A stretch of 31,560 nucleotides of DNA, from contig CANDYP010000003.1 of NCBI GenBank assembly GCA_947425005.1, forward strand, positions 1 through 31,560. Reading direction: 5' to 3'. Shown here piece by piece: positions 15,514 through 24,255 of this stretch; positions within the stretch are counted from its first letter, which is position 1, and every line of letters begins with the position of its first letter. Origin of the DNA: Rickettsiales bacterium. GTDB taxonomy: Bacteria; Pseudomonadota; Alphaproteobacteria; Rickettsiales; UBA1997. The notes below the pieces were generated by a model that saw only the letters and a program-made list of their open reading frames with translations, had not been told where the DNA came from and searched no databases. The translations under genes were made by a program, and so were the position numbers.

Positions 15514-16725
15514 ATGATCAAAGAACAATTCCTGAGTAGCATTAAATCTGAGTTGGAAGAGCTTAAGGCCAGCGGCCTCTACAAGAGCGAATATGAGATC
15601 ATCACCGCGCAATCTGCAGAAATTGAAATCACTCATCTGGGCCACAAGAAAAAAGTTTTAAACTTTTGCGCCAATAATTATTTGGGTTTGGCCAATAACC
15701 AAAGTTTGGTGGAAGTTGCTAAAAAATCTCTTGATGAGTACGGGCTTGGAACTGCCTCAGTGCGCTTCATTTGTGGCACTTTTGATCTTCACAAAAAATT
15801 TGAAAAAAAGCTTGCCGAATTTTTAGGCTTTGAAGATGTCGTCACTTTCTCTTCATGCTTTGCCGCCAATGGTGGTGTGTTTGCCGCGCTTTTTGACCAG
15901 GATGACGCAATAATTTCTGCTGATTTAAATCATGCCAGTTTGATCGACGGAATCAGGCTCTCCAAGGCGGCGCGCTTCTTCTACAAATTTGACGATATGC
16001 AAGATTTAGAAAAAAAATTGCAGGAAGCACAAAAAAATAAAACTCGCGTAATCGTCACCGACGGCGTGTTTTCAATGGATGGTGACATTGCCAAGTTGAA
16101 TGAAATTTGTGACTTAGCTGAAAAATACGACGCTTTGGTTTTTGTGGATGACTCACACGCCACAGGTTTGGTTGGTGCAAATGGTCGCGGAACTTTAGAA
16201 CTTTGCGGCGTCGAAGGACGAGTCGATATCTTATCCAGCACGCTGGGCAAAGCATTGGGTGGCGCTGGCGGAGGCTTCATCGCTTCTAAAAAAGAAGTGA
16301 TCGATAAATTGCGTAACAAGGCGCGCCCTTATCTTTTTTCAAATAACATTTTGCCGGCGGTAGCGGCAGTGGGAATTGAAATTCTCGACATGATTTCTGA
16401 CTCAAAAATTCTAATCAAAAAACTTGCCGACAACACTACTTATTTCAGAAAAAAAATGGTCGCCGCCGGGTTTAATGTGCGCGATAAAAACGGCGTTCAT
16501 CCCGTTGTACCAGTGATGTTAGGCGATGCTCTGCTGGCCAGTAAATTTGCTAAAATGATGGTTGAAGAAGAATCGATTTACGTCATTGCGTTTTCTTTTC
16601 CGGTGGTGCCTGCGGGCGAAGCGCGCATCCGTGTGCAAATTTCTGCCGCTCACGAAAAAGAGCATTTAGACCTAGCGATTGCCGCTTTCACTAAGGTTGG
16701 TAAGAAGTTGGGAGTGATTAGTTAG
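15514..16725 (+). CDS. kbl: Glycine C-acetyltransferase (2-amino-3-ketobutyrate CoA ligase)
   Basis: PLP enzyme cleaving 2-amino-3-ketobutyrate with CoA to glycine and acetyl-CoA, the second step of threonine breakdown. 403 residues. It matches what I remember of E. coli Kbl almost throughout: NFCANNYLGLA, SVRFICGT, HKKFEKKLAEFLG, TDGVFSMDGDIA, DDSHATGLVG. The PLP lysine is K246 in STLGKALGG. These features favour Kbl over the related 5-aminolevulinate synthase. No threonine dehydrogenase gene is adjacent. Divergent from the MNIO operon; the palindromic element at 16741 follows its stop. Confidence 0.95.
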   Translation: MIKEQFLSSIKSELEELKASGLYKSEYEIITAQSAEIEITHLGHKKKVLNFCANNYLGLANNQSLVEVAKKSLDEYGLGTASVRFICGTFDLHKKFEKKLAEFLGFEDVVTFSSCFAANGGVFAALFDQDDAIISADLNHASLIDGIRLSKAARFFYKFDDMQDLEKKLQEAQKNKTRVIVTDGVFSMDGDIAKLNEICDLAEKYDALVFVDDSHATGLVGANGRGTLELCGVEGRVDILSSTLGKALGGAGGGFIASKKEVIDKLRNKARPYLFSNNILPAVAAVGIEILDMISDSKILIKKLADNTTYFRKKMVAAGFNVRDKNGVHPVVPVMLGDALLASKFAKMMVEEESIYVIAFSFPVVPAGEARIRVQISAAHEKEHLDLAIAAFTKVGKKLGVIS

Positions 16726-16740
16726 ACTGAGTTCGTGATG

Positions 16741-16826
16741 AGAAACCCCCCTACCCCCCCCTTATCAGGGGGGCTTAAACCGAGCTCGATCAAAGCCCCC
16801 CTGATAAGGGGGGTAGGGGGGTTTCT
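16741..16826. repeat. Complete C6/G6 palindromic element between kbl and the hydrolase
   Basis: Left arm 16743-16774 and right arm 16795-16824 are inverted copies; the second C-run of the left arm is eight bases against six elsewhere. The 20-base centre is TTAAACCGAGCTCGATCAAA, identical to that at 24177-24196. Each arm carries three G6/C6 blocks (C6-loop-G6-TA-G6), so it can fold alone or with its mate. The right flank TTTCTTGAGTTACA recurs at 24224-24237. Confidence 0.95.
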
Positions 16827-16840
16827 TGAGTTACAGTAAA

Positions 16841-17953
16841 ATGCAAAAATCTTCAAAAATCGTGAAAAAAATCTCTTTAATCCTGCTAATTTTCTCCTTC
16901 CTCTCTTCCTGTTCCACCTACGAAGAAAAGACTCAAAAAAATCTCAAAACAGTTTGGCGCAATCACTTCAAAAAAAATTTTGATCAAACTCAAGCCGTAG
17001 ATGTTTTTGTCGTCACCAATCGCAAAGCGAAGAGTGATACTTTCGCCTGCACGGATGCCCAGTTCGGAGTGGATGCCGACCTAAGTTTAAAATACGGTTT
17101 CTGCCAAATTAGCGTTCCGAAAAATCACAATATTGGCGACATTGAGCTGGCCAAAGATGCTCAACAATCTGCGCAAAATTATTTTAAAATTCTGGGTGCT
17201 AAATCTTTGCAAGAACAAGATTTAATAGCGGCTCTTAAACAATCTAATCGCACGCCGTTGGTTTTCGTGCACGGTTTTAATGTGCGATACCAAGAGGCGG
17301 TTCTAAGGGCGGCGCAAATTGCTTACGATTTAAAATACCAAGGTCAGATCATTTTATTCACTTGGCCGGCCGGTGCGGGAACTGGTTTTTTTGACGATCA
17401 ATTGCTAAACAAAACCTACGCGAACAATCTGGTCAACGCTCGCGCCTCTGTTACTTTGTTCAAAAATTTTCTGCTCGACATGCAAAAGAGTGGAATAAAA
17501 ATTAATTTGGTTGTGCATTCCATGGGGCATCAAGTTGTGCTTCCAGCCTTGCAGCAGATAGCTGAAGCCAATTACAAAAAACCTTTAATTAATCAGTTAA
17601 TTTTAAATGCACCGGATTTTGAAATTAACGAATTCCGCTCTTCTGCTAAAAATATTACAAAAACCAGCGAGCACGTAACGCTTTATTGCTCTTACAACGA
17701 CAAGGCGATGATGGTTTCTAAAACTTTTAATAGTAGCGAAAGGCTCGGTGCTTGCACCTTCTTGGACGACGTTGATGTGATCAACGTAAGTTCAATTGAC
17801 GATTCTGCTCTTGGGCTGGGGCACGGCTATTATTCGTCTCGCGCCATTTTAAATGACGTCTTCCAAACTCTCTTGGGCATTGATGTGAATCAAAGATTAT
17901 TCATTGCGAAGGGTAATCCTAACGCCTCTGAGAAATATTTTTTACGTAAATAA
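16841..17953 (+). CDS. DUF900-type alpha/beta hydrolase lipoprotein
   Basis: 370 residues from the ATG at 16841. A TTG 15 bases upstream lies inside the palindromic element and is less likely. The signal peptide ends in a lipobox (LSSC). The catalytic core matches DUF900 esterase-like proteins: LVFVHGFNVRYQEAVLRAAQ (oxyanion/His-Gly), ILFTWPAG, and a nucleophile elbow NLVVHSMGHQV with Ser in HSMGH. An Asp in LNAPDFE and a late His in GLGHGYYSS could complete the triad. Probably an envelope-anchored hydrolase of unknown substrate. No Shine-Dalgarno sequence. It runs almost directly into a 45-aa membrane peptide and dgt. Confidence 0.85.
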   Translation: MQKSSKIVKKISLILLIFSFLSSCSTYEEKTQKNLKTVWRNHFKKNFDQTQAVDVFVVTNRKAKSDTFACTDAQFGVDADLSLKYGFCQISVPKNHNIGDIELAKDAQQSAQNYFKILGAKSLQEQDLIAALKQSNRTPLVFVHGFNVRYQEAVLRAAQIAYDLKYQGQIILFTWPAGAGTGFFDDQLLNKTYANNLVNARASVTLFKNFLLDMQKSGIKINLVVHSMGHQVVLPALQQIAEANYKKPLINQLILNAPDFEINEFRSSAKNITKTSEHVTLYCSYNDKAMMVSKTFNSSERLGACTFLDDVDVINVSSIDDSALGLGHGYYSSRAILNDVFQTLLGIDVNQRLFIAKGNPNASEKYFLRK

Positions 17954-17954
17954 G

Positions 17955-18092
17955 ATGGAAAAAAAACAGCCGGATCAAATTCCTGAAATCCCTGACAAGT
18001 CTCTAATCATGGCTAAAGCAACTACGCTTGCCTTGGCAATAGTGCTCGCAACTTTGGCAGTAATTTTCGTAATTTTAACTCTGATCAAATGA
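17955..18092 (+). CDS. 45-residue single-pass membrane peptide
   Basis: Starts at the ATG one base after the hydrolase stop. The N-terminus is soluble and Pro-rich (MEKKQPDQIPEIPDKS), followed by one strong transmembrane helix (about 23-44, TLALAIVLATLAVIFVILTL) and a terminal Lys. Its TGA overlaps the dGTPase ATG (ATGA), so it is coupled at both ends, which supports it as a real gene. The longer frame from 17904 overlaps the hydrolase and is not preferred. Function unknown. Confidence 0.65.
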   Translation: MEKKQPDQIPEIPDKSLIMAKATTLALAIVLATLAVIFVILTLIK

Positions 18093-19246
18093 TAAATTTC
18101 GAACTTGCACCTTTTGCTGTGAATGAAGAAAAGTCGCGCGGCCGGCTTTACCACGAGAATTACGACGATTCCAAATATCGCTCAGTCTTCGGTCGTGACC
18201 GTGATCGCATCATTAATTCTTCAGCCTTTCGTCGCCTGCAGTACAAAACTCAAGTGTTCGTAAATCACGAAGGCGACCATTATCGCACGCGCTTAACTCA
18301 CTCGTTGGAAGTGGCGCAAATCGCGCGTTGGATCGCAGGTGCTTTGAAAGTAAATAAAGATTTGGCGGAAATAGTTTCACTGGCTCACGACTTGGGCCAC
18401 ACGCCTTTCGGACATGCTGGCGAAGATGAATTGAACGAGAAGATGGCAGATTTCGGCGGATTTTCGCACAACGGACACACTCTCAAAATCATTACAAAAT
18501 TAGAGACGCGCTTCATTGAATTTGAAGGCTTAAATTTGTCGTGGGAAATGTTGGAAGGCGTGGTGAAGCATAACGGCCCCATTAAAGACGAGTCAAAGCT
18601 TCACGACTACATCAGATATTACAATTTTAAGCATGATTTGGACCTCAAATATTTCCCTTCAATTGAGTCACAAATTTCGGCAATTTCTGACGACATCGCT
18701 TACAATAATCACGATATTGAAGACGGTCTGCGCGCCGAATTATTCAGTGTTGAAGAGCTTCTGACGCTGCCTTTGATTGGTACAATTTACCAAGAAATTT
18801 TGGCGGAACATCCTCGCATCAAAAGAGAGTTGTTAGTAGGCGAAACCAAGAAACGCCTAGTCTTGGCCATGGTGATTGATGTCATCAATACTACTCAAAA
18901 AAATATCGCCGAAAATAAAATCGGCAGTGAAGACGATGTGCGTAGAGCGGGAAAATCTTTAGTGCATTTTTCTACTGAAATGGAAGTGGCGCATCAGGCT
19001 TTAAAAAATTTTTTAATGCTGAATATGTACCGCCATTCAACGGTAAATCGCATGACGGCAAGTGCTAAAAAAATAGTCGGCGGCCTTTTTGATTTCTACA
19101 TGGAAACCCCCAGCTGCCTGCCAGACGAGCTTGCCGCAGAAGTGGTAAACATTTCTGACAAAGAAATTTTGGCAATTATTATTTCCGACTACATCGCCGG
19201 AATGACCGATCGCTACGCTCTCAAAGAGTTTGAAGAACTAGTCTAG
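18089..19246 (+). CDS. dgt: dGTP triphosphohydrolase-like HD-domain protein
   Basis: Cytoplasmic dNTP triphosphohydrolase, splitting dNTP to the nucleoside and triphosphate. 385 residues, the shorter bacterial type. HD-domain ligands: H71 in RLTHSLEVAQIAR, H100-D101 in AHDLGHTPFGHAG, and a later Asp in DDIAYNNHDIEDGL. The N-terminal NSSAFRRLQYKTQVF segment is conserved in the family. The start overlaps the membrane peptide by ATGA. Substrate preference is not readable. A C/A-rich leader (repeated CAAC) separates it from the next gene. Confidence 0.93.
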   Translation: MINFELAPFAVNEEKSRGRLYHENYDDSKYRSVFGRDRDRIINSSAFRRLQYKTQVFVNHEGDHYRTRLTHSLEVAQIARWIAGALKVNKDLAEIVSLAHDLGHTPFGHAGEDELNEKMADFGGFSHNGHTLKIITKLETRFIEFEGLNLSWEMLEGVVKHNGPIKDESKLHDYIRYYNFKHDLDLKYFPSIESQISAISDDIAYNNHDIEDGLRAELFSVEELLTLPLIGTIYQEILAEHPRIKRELLVGETKKRLVLAMVIDVINTTQKNIAENKIGSEDDVRRAGKSLVHFSTEMEVAHQALKNFLMLNMYRHSTVNRMTASAKKIVGGLFDFYMETPSCLPDELAAEVVNISDKEILAIIISDYIAGMTDRYALKEFEELV

Positions 19247-19284
19247 CAACCAACAACTAACAACAACCAACCAAGACAAGCAGC

Positions 19285-19845
19285 ATGAAAAACATCCTAC
19301 CCTACCGCAACACCCTCCCAACTATTGATTCATCCGCCTTCATCGCCTCCACCGCGGTAATTTCCGGCGACGTAAAAATCGGCAAAAATTCCGGAATTTG
19401 GTACGGCTGCGTCCTGCGCGGCGACGTCACAAAAATTACCATTGGCGACAATACCAACATCCAAGATAATTGCGTAATGCACGGCACGCGACCGCATCAC
19501 GCCCAAAATAAAACTGGCGCTGAAGGTGCTCCGGTTGTGATTGGAAGCGGCGTGACTATCGGACACGGCGCCATCATTCACGCCTGTATCATTGAAGATT
19601 ACGCCTTCGTGGGCATGGGCTCAATCGTGATGGATTTAGCACGAATTGAACAATTTGGAATGTTGGCAGCCGGCGCCGTTCTAACGCCGAAGCGAGTTGT
19701 AAAAAGTGGCCAAATTTGGGCCGGCAACCCGGCAAAATACTTTCGCGACATGACGCAAGAAGAAAAAGATTACATCAAGATATCCGCTGACAACTACGCT
19801 GAGCTAGCTTCCGAGTACAAACAAATTCAAGAAAGTAAAAAATAG
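19285..19845 (+). CDS. Gamma-carbonic-anhydrase-like left-handed beta-helix protein
   Basis: 186 residues of hexapeptide repeats (for example VKIGKN, ITIGDN, VVIGSGVTIGHG), forming a left-handed beta-helix trimer. Three His in the gamma-CA positions, H66, H94 and H99, could bind zinc or iron. An extra loop, RPHHAQNKTGAEGAP, sits after H66. Such YrdA/PaaY-type proteins are often annotated as carbonic anhydrases, but activity is unproven for most. The leader upstream is an unusual unstructured CAAC-rich tract without a Shine-Dalgarno sequence. The stop overlaps the next gene's GTG by one base. Confidence 0.88.
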   Translation: MKNILPYRNTLPTIDSSAFIASTAVISGDVKIGKNSGIWYGCVLRGDVTKITIGDNTNIQDNCVMHGTRPHHAQNKTGAEGAPVVIGSGVTIGHGAIIHACIIEDYAFVGMGSIVMDLARIEQFGMLAAGAVLTPKRVVKSGQIWAGNPAKYFRDMTQEEKDYIKISADNYAELASEYKQIQESKK

Positions 19846-20660
19846 TGAGCCAATTTTTTAACCAAAACCAAATCGAAAAAATTGTTGCTTGCGCTTTTGA
19901 CGCCGGAGAAATTGCCGTCAAATTTCAAAAATCTGGTGATTTTCAAATTACGAAAAAGCCCGACAATTCAAGCGTTACAACTGCTGACATTGCGGTCAGC
20001 AAATTCATTGACGAAAAATTAATTAAAGAATTTCCGGAAATTCCAATCATTTGCGAAGAGGGAATTTTGCGCGAGGCCGCAGATATTTTTTGGCTGATTG
20101 ATCCCATTGACGGTACCAATAGTTTTATCGACGGAAGTCCGGAATTCGCTGTCAATATTGCTTTGGTACAAAATAAAAAAGCAATTTTCGGCTTGATTTA
20201 TGCCCCACTTTTTGAGGGCGGAAAAATGATTTTTTCGAATCACGAAAATAAAATTATTTCACAAAATAAATCGGGGCAGAGTCAGGTTTTAAAATTTACA
20301 AAATCGTCAATAGAACATCTGCGTATCATCACCAGTTCCAGAACTAAAGATCATGACGTCACAAATTACGTCACGCAATTTTGCCAAAATTTTTCTCAAA
20401 ATTTTACCGTCGAAAAACTTTCGTCAGCTGCAAAATTTTTCCGTATTTTAGAAAATGATGCCGATCTTTATTTGCATTTTCGTCAATCGATGGAATGGGA
20501 TACAGCCGCTGGGCAAGCGCTAGTAGAGCTTATGAATGGACAAGTAAAAACTTTATCTTTTAATCACGAAAAATTCTCAAACAAATTCTTAATTGGAGAA
20601 AGTTTGAGTTACGGAAAGCCAGAATTTCTCAACCAATCCTTCATCGCCAACCTCCTTTGA
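19845..20660 (+). CDS. cysQ: CysQ-like 3'(2'),5'-bisphosphate nucleotidase (inositol monophosphatase family)
   Basis: 271 residues. The metal-binding motif WLIDPIDGTNSFIDGSPEF is followed by VNIALV, and the C-terminal WDTAAGQALVE matches CysQ better than SuhB. Glu residues in ICEEG complete the metal site. The expected reaction is removal of phosphate from 3'-phosphoadenosine 5'-phosphate; other IMPase-family substrates are possible. The start is a GTG overlapping the previous stop by one base. The second half diverges from the family and is Ser/Asn/Phe-rich. Confidence 0.85.
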   Translation: MSQFFNQNQIEKIVACAFDAGEIAVKFQKSGDFQITKKPDNSSVTTADIAVSKFIDEKLIKEFPEIPIICEEGILREAADIFWLIDPIDGTNSFIDGSPEFAVNIALVQNKKAIFGLIYAPLFEGGKMIFSNHENKIISQNKSGQSQVLKFTKSSIEHLRIITSSRTKDHDVTNYVTQFCQNFSQNFTVEKLSSAAKFFRILENDADLYLHFRQSMEWDTAAGQALVELMNGQVKTLSFNHEKFSNKFLIGESLSYGKPEFLNQSFIANLL

Positions 20661-20681
20661 CAAATTAATCTTCCAGTAAAA

Positions 20682-20999
20682 ATGGTCCAAAAATTTACCA
20701 CAAATTGCGATTTCAACGGCAAAAAAGCTCCGGTCACTCTTTACATCGGAAATCCGTCTCCAGGCTCTCACCCTCTAGCTTTCCAGAATAAATGGCTAGG
20801 CAAAGAAAAGGGCGGAAATGTGCCAGGTGAAATCATGGAATCGTTTTTAAAACTCAGAGATATTTCCGAAAAAAGTCGCGTTTCTTTCGAAGAACTTTGC
20901 AAATATGTGGTCGAAGAATTGCAAGCGAATAACAGCTTGGAAAGTGACTTTAACAAGGCTTCCGAGCTTTCGGCTCCAGTAGCGCCAACCAACAAATAA
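20682..20999 (+). CDS. DUF2610 protein
   Basis: 105 residues. It matches the DUF2610 pattern I know from Rickettsiales: FTTNCDFNGKKAPVTLYIG, NPSPGSHPLAFQNKWL, GGNVPGEIMESFLKL, then FEELCKYVVEEL. Soluble, no signal peptide. The function of the family is unknown. It lies 21 bases after cysQ and nine before ddlB, so it is in the same transcript as cell-wall genes. It is the strongest taxonomic hint in the window. Confidence 0.85.
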   Translation: MVQKFTTNCDFNGKKAPVTLYIGNPSPGSHPLAFQNKWLGKEKGGNVPGEIMESFLKLRDISEKSRVSFEELCKYVVEELQANNSLESDFNKASELSAPVAPTNK

Positions 21000-21008
21000 T
21001 CAAAATTT

Positions 21009-21941
21009 ATGAACAAAAAACTACACGTTGCGGTGCTAATGGGTGGCTGGAATTCTGAAAGAGAAGTTTCTTTAAAATCCGGCGAAGCCTCGTATCTAGC
21101 ACTTCTGAACCTTGGCTACCAAGTAACAAAAATTGATTTTTCCCGCGATATTTTTCAGCAAATTCAGGCCGTAAAACCGGATGTAATTTTTAACGCACTT
21201 CACGGACAATATGGCGAAGATGGCCGAATTCAGGGCTTTCTCGACATCATTAACATTCCCTACACTCACTCTGGAATTGTCGCCTCAGCTCTCTGTATGG
21301 ATAAAATTTTGACTAGAAAAATTTGCCAAACCGCCGGCGTTCTTTCTCCGCAATATGAGATTCTGAAAAAAGGCGAAGATGAGAAAAATAAAGAAAAAAT
21401 GTTCAACATCGGTAAGCCTTTTGTAATCAAGCCCATCAACGAAGGATCCAGTGTTGGTGTCGAAGTCATTTTGCCTAACGTGCAATTCGATCTCGCTAAA
21501 TATGAGTGGAAATATGGCGACGAAATGATTCTCGAAAAATATTTGGCCGGGCAAGAAATCCAAGTTGCGGTAATGAACGGCAAGGCTTTGGGTGCAATTG
21601 AAGTGCGGCCCCACGGATTATTTTACGATTACAAATGCAAATACACCGCTGGAATGACCGACTACATCATGCCGGCAGAAATTAGCGCCGAAAAATATGC
21701 TGAAGTTTTGAATTTAGCGGAAAGATGTCATGAAGTTGTAGGCTGCTTGGGAGTAAGTCGCATCGACTTCATCTTAAATAATAAAAATGGTGGCGATGAA
21801 AATTTTTACCTACTGGAAGTCAACACTCATCCTGGTTTTACACCAACTTCTTTAGTGCCAAAAATCGCTAAACATGTCGGAATTTCTTTCGAAGAAATCG
21901 TGGATTCCTTAGTAAAATCAGCTGCTTGCGGAATCATTTAA
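21009..21941 (+). CDS. ddlB: D-alanine--D-alanine ligase
   Basis: ATP-grasp enzyme making D-Ala-D-Ala for peptidoglycan in the cytoplasm. 310 residues, the DdlB length. Motifs: GGWNSEREVSLKSG near the N-terminus, HGQYGEDGRIQGFLDI, YTHSGIVASALCMDK, FVIKPINEGSSVGV, RIDFIL, and EVNTHPGFTPTSLVPK at the end. The order ddlB-ftsQ-ftsA is the conserved division and cell wall cluster. The ftsQ ATG follows the stop by two bases. Confidence 0.96.
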   Translation: MNKKLHVAVLMGGWNSEREVSLKSGEASYLALLNLGYQVTKIDFSRDIFQQIQAVKPDVIFNALHGQYGEDGRIQGFLDIINIPYTHSGIVASALCMDKILTRKICQTAGVLSPQYEILKKGEDEKNKEKMFNIGKPFVIKPINEGSSVGVEVILPNVQFDLAKYEWKYGDEMILEKYLAGQEIQVAVMNGKALGAIEVRPHGLFYDYKCKYTAGMTDYIMPAEISAEKYAEVLNLAERCHEVVGCLGVSRIDFILNNKNGGDENFYLLEVNTHPGFTPTSLVPKIAKHVGISFEEIVDSLVKSAACGII

Positions 21942-21943
21942 AA

Positions 21944-22846
21944 ATGAAAAAAAACTCAGGACAGGTTCTTAGAGAAAAATTTTCTAACTTCTTGTTGGAA
22001 AGCCATTCTTTGCGCAAGGTAAAAAGTTTTTTTTACCACCAGATTTTTCCGATCTTGTGGAAGTCTCTCGCAGCCTTGATAACGCTGCTGATTATCGTCC
22101 TGATCTCGATTAAAATTTTTAAGCCAATCTACTTAGAAAAAATTTATCAAAAATCTTCGTTCTACTTTTTTCACTACCTCAACCTCGACGATCAAAACTT
22201 TTCTAAAGTAAAAATTATCGGTAATAGGCGCGCTACTACTGCGGAAATCATGTTGATCGTTGATGAGGTAAAAAAAGATTTTACTCAAAGTCAGATTCAA
22301 AAATACGACTCAGAAAACTACGAACCGCTGATTAAAAAATTGATTGTTGAAATAAAAAAACAGTCGCCTTGGGCCAATAAAGTTGTGATTACCCGCAGCA
22401 TGCCAAACCTTATCAACATTGCGATTACCGAATATGAACCCTTCGCAATTTGGCAAGATGACGGCAAAAAATACGTCACCGATAAAGACGGAAATACGGT
22501 TCTGGTTGACAATATTGATGAGTTTAAGCATCTGGTTATTTTGTCGGGGAATGGCGCCAATACTCACGCCAAGTCACTATTCAATATTTTTACAATTGAT
22601 GCAAATTTGAGTGCCCGGGTTTATTCGGCAACTTGGCTTGGTGGCCGAAGATGGGACATTAGATTTGACAATGGTTTGTTAATAAAACTCCCGGAAGACA
22701 ATATTTCCGATGCTTGGCACAGTCTGATTAAAATCTACAACATGCCGGGATCGATTGTGGGATTGAACGTAATTGACCTACGCATCGACGGCAAAATTTA
22801 TCTCGAATATGGTGATTCGGTGATTAAAGAGTTGCGGAGCCTGTGA
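21944..22846 (+). CDS. ftsQ: Cell division protein FtsQ
   Basis: 300 residues from the ATG at 21944. A TTG at 21926 inside ddlB would add six residues and is not needed. A basic cytoplasmic N-terminus is followed by one transmembrane helix (about 36-56, LAALITLLIIVLISI), a POTRA domain (VKIIGNRRATTAEIMLIVDE), then the FtsQ beta domain with NIAITEYEPFAIWQDDGKKYVTDKDG. FtsQ links early and late divisome proteins in the periplasm. Divergent in sequence but unambiguous by order and layout. Confidence 0.92.
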   Translation: MKKNSGQVLREKFSNFLLESHSLRKVKSFFYHQIFPILWKSLAALITLLIIVLISIKIFKPIYLEKIYQKSSFYFFHYLNLDDQNFSKVKIIGNRRATTAEIMLIVDEVKKDFTQSQIQKYDSENYEPLIKKLIVEIKKQSPWANKVVITRSMPNLINIAITEYEPFAIWQDDGKKYVTDKDGNTVLVDNIDEFKHLVILSGNGANTHAKSLFNIFTIDANLSARVYSATWLGGRRWDIRFDNGLLIKLPEDNISDAWHSLIKIYNMPGSIVGLNVIDLRIDGKIYLEYGDSVIKELRSL

Positions 22847-22883
22847 GACAAAAAACTAAATTTAAAAAACTAAATTTCGCCAA

Positions 22884-24125
22884 ATGGCTAAAAATGTAAA
22901 AAAAGGAAAGATCGTTGCGTGCCTTGATATGGGCACTTCGAAGCTGGTTTGCCTCATCGCCTCAATCAATAATAATGACGACATTAGAATTGTTGGTTAC
23001 GGCCACAAAGAATCGAAAGGCATTTCCGACAGCGCTGTTTCTGACATGAAATTGGCCCAAAAAGCGATTACCAACGTTGTTTCAGAAGCTGAAAGAATGG
23101 CGGGTTTTAACATTGATCGCGTAGTGGTCGGCATCTCGGGAAGTCAAGTTACTTCAGCTCGCAAAGAGGTTAGTGTGAAGATTGCTTCCGACATTGTGAA
23201 GGCCTCCGACATTGCCAATCTAGCCAGCAAAATTCGCAGCGAATTTAAGAAAAATAATCGCGAAATAATTCACTTGATTCCTTTGCAGTACCGCATTGAT
23301 GACTCGGCGCCAGTTGTGAATCCGCGCTACATGTCAGGCGACAAACTTTACGCTAAATTTCACGTCATTTCCACTTCTCAAACCACCATTCGCAACATCG
23401 AAAATTGCTTAAAAAGATGCCAACTTTCTGCGAATAATTATGTGGTAGAGCCGCACGCCTCAATGCTTTCCTGCCTCAATGAAGGTGAGGGCAATCTTGG
23501 AACTTTGCTGATTGATGTTGGCGGTAGTTCCACTTCTTTTTCGATTACTTTGGATGGAAAACTGTCTTACGTCGGCAATTCGCAAATCGGTGGGATGCAC
23601 GTCACTAAAGACGTCGCGACTATTTTAAATATTTCTTTCGACGTGGCAGAGAAAATAAAAAACCTCAACAGCTCGCTGTTAATCAGCCCGATTGAAGAAA
23701 AAGAAATCATTAATTTAAAAGTTTCTTCTTCGCCAAATGACGGGCCGGGCATGATTAGAATCACCCGCGCTGAATTCCGCGACATCGTGAAATCAAGGAT
23801 CGAAGAGATATTTGAAAACGTAAAATCAACTTTAGAAAAAGCCGGCGTGCCGCTTTATTTGTTGAGCAATATTGTGCTGACTGGCGGCGTAACTTCTACT
23901 GTTGGAATCGACAAAATCGCTTCGGAAATTTTTGGAAAAAATGTTAGAATCGGCTACCCAAATAAATTCAACAACATCGCGTCGGAGATCTTAAACCCAG
24001 CACATGCCTGCTGTCTCGGCATGCTGATCTTTTTAAGAAACATGTATTTGAAGGAAAAAATCAAAGATGGTTTTGAAAGTAGGAGTGGCTGGTTCAGAAA
24101 GCTGATCGAGAAGTTGGCGGCGTAA
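22884..24125 (+). CDS. ftsA: Cell division protein FtsA
   Basis: Actin-like ATPase tethering FtsZ to the membrane. 413 residues. The phosphate-1 motif is CLDMGTSKLVCLIA, the SHS2-type 1C domain lies at about 84-165, the phosphate-2 motif is LLIDVGGSSTSFSI, and the adenosine motif is VLTGGVTSTVG. The C-terminal amphipathic helix GWFRKLIEKLAA is the membrane-targeting sequence. FtsZ does not follow; the palindromic element and a convergent gene come next, so the division cluster is split here. Confidence 0.95.
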   Translation: MAKNVKKGKIVACLDMGTSKLVCLIASINNNDDIRIVGYGHKESKGISDSAVSDMKLAQKAITNVVSEAERMAGFNIDRVVVGISGSQVTSARKEVSVKIASDIVKASDIANLASKIRSEFKKNNREIIHLIPLQYRIDDSAPVVNPRYMSGDKLYAKFHVISTSQTTIRNIENCLKRCQLSANNYVVEPHASMLSCLNEGEGNLGTLLIDVGGSSTSFSITLDGKLSYVGNSQIGGMHVTKDVATILNISFDVAEKIKNLNSSLLISPIEEKEIINLKVSSSPNDGPGMIRITRAEFRDIVKSRIEEIFENVKSTLEKAGVPLYLLSNIVLTGGVTSTVGIDKIASEIFGKNVRIGYPNKFNNIASEILNPAHACCLGMLIFLRNMYLKEKIKDGFESRSGWFRKLIEKLAA

Positions 24126-24132
24126 AGATTTT

Positions 24133-24240
24133 GAGTGTAACTCCAGAAACCCCCCTACCCCCCTTATCAGGGGGGCTTAAACCGAGCTCGATCAAAGCCC
24201 CCCTGACAAGGGGGGTAGGGGGGTTTCTTGAGTTACACTC
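24133..24240. repeat. C6/G6 palindromic element with 11-bp arm extensions, between convergent genes
   Basis: Arms 24147-24176 and 24197-24226 (one mismatch in 30) around the centre TTAAACCGAGCTCGATCAAA. Outside them GAGTGTAACTC (24133-24143) pairs perfectly with GAGTTACACTC (24230-24240). The whole is a 108-bp near-palindrome placed between ftsA (+) and a minus-strand gene, so it could terminate both. Confidence 0.95.
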
Positions 24241-24255
24241 CGATCCCGATCCCAA

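Noticed and set aside
16826..16840. TTG start for the DUF900 hydrolase
   Set aside because: It lies in the palindromic element border and adds five residues before a normal signal peptide.
21926..21943. TTG start for ftsQ inside ddlB
   Set aside because: The ATG at 21944, two bases after the ddlB stop, needs no unusual start and loses only six residues.
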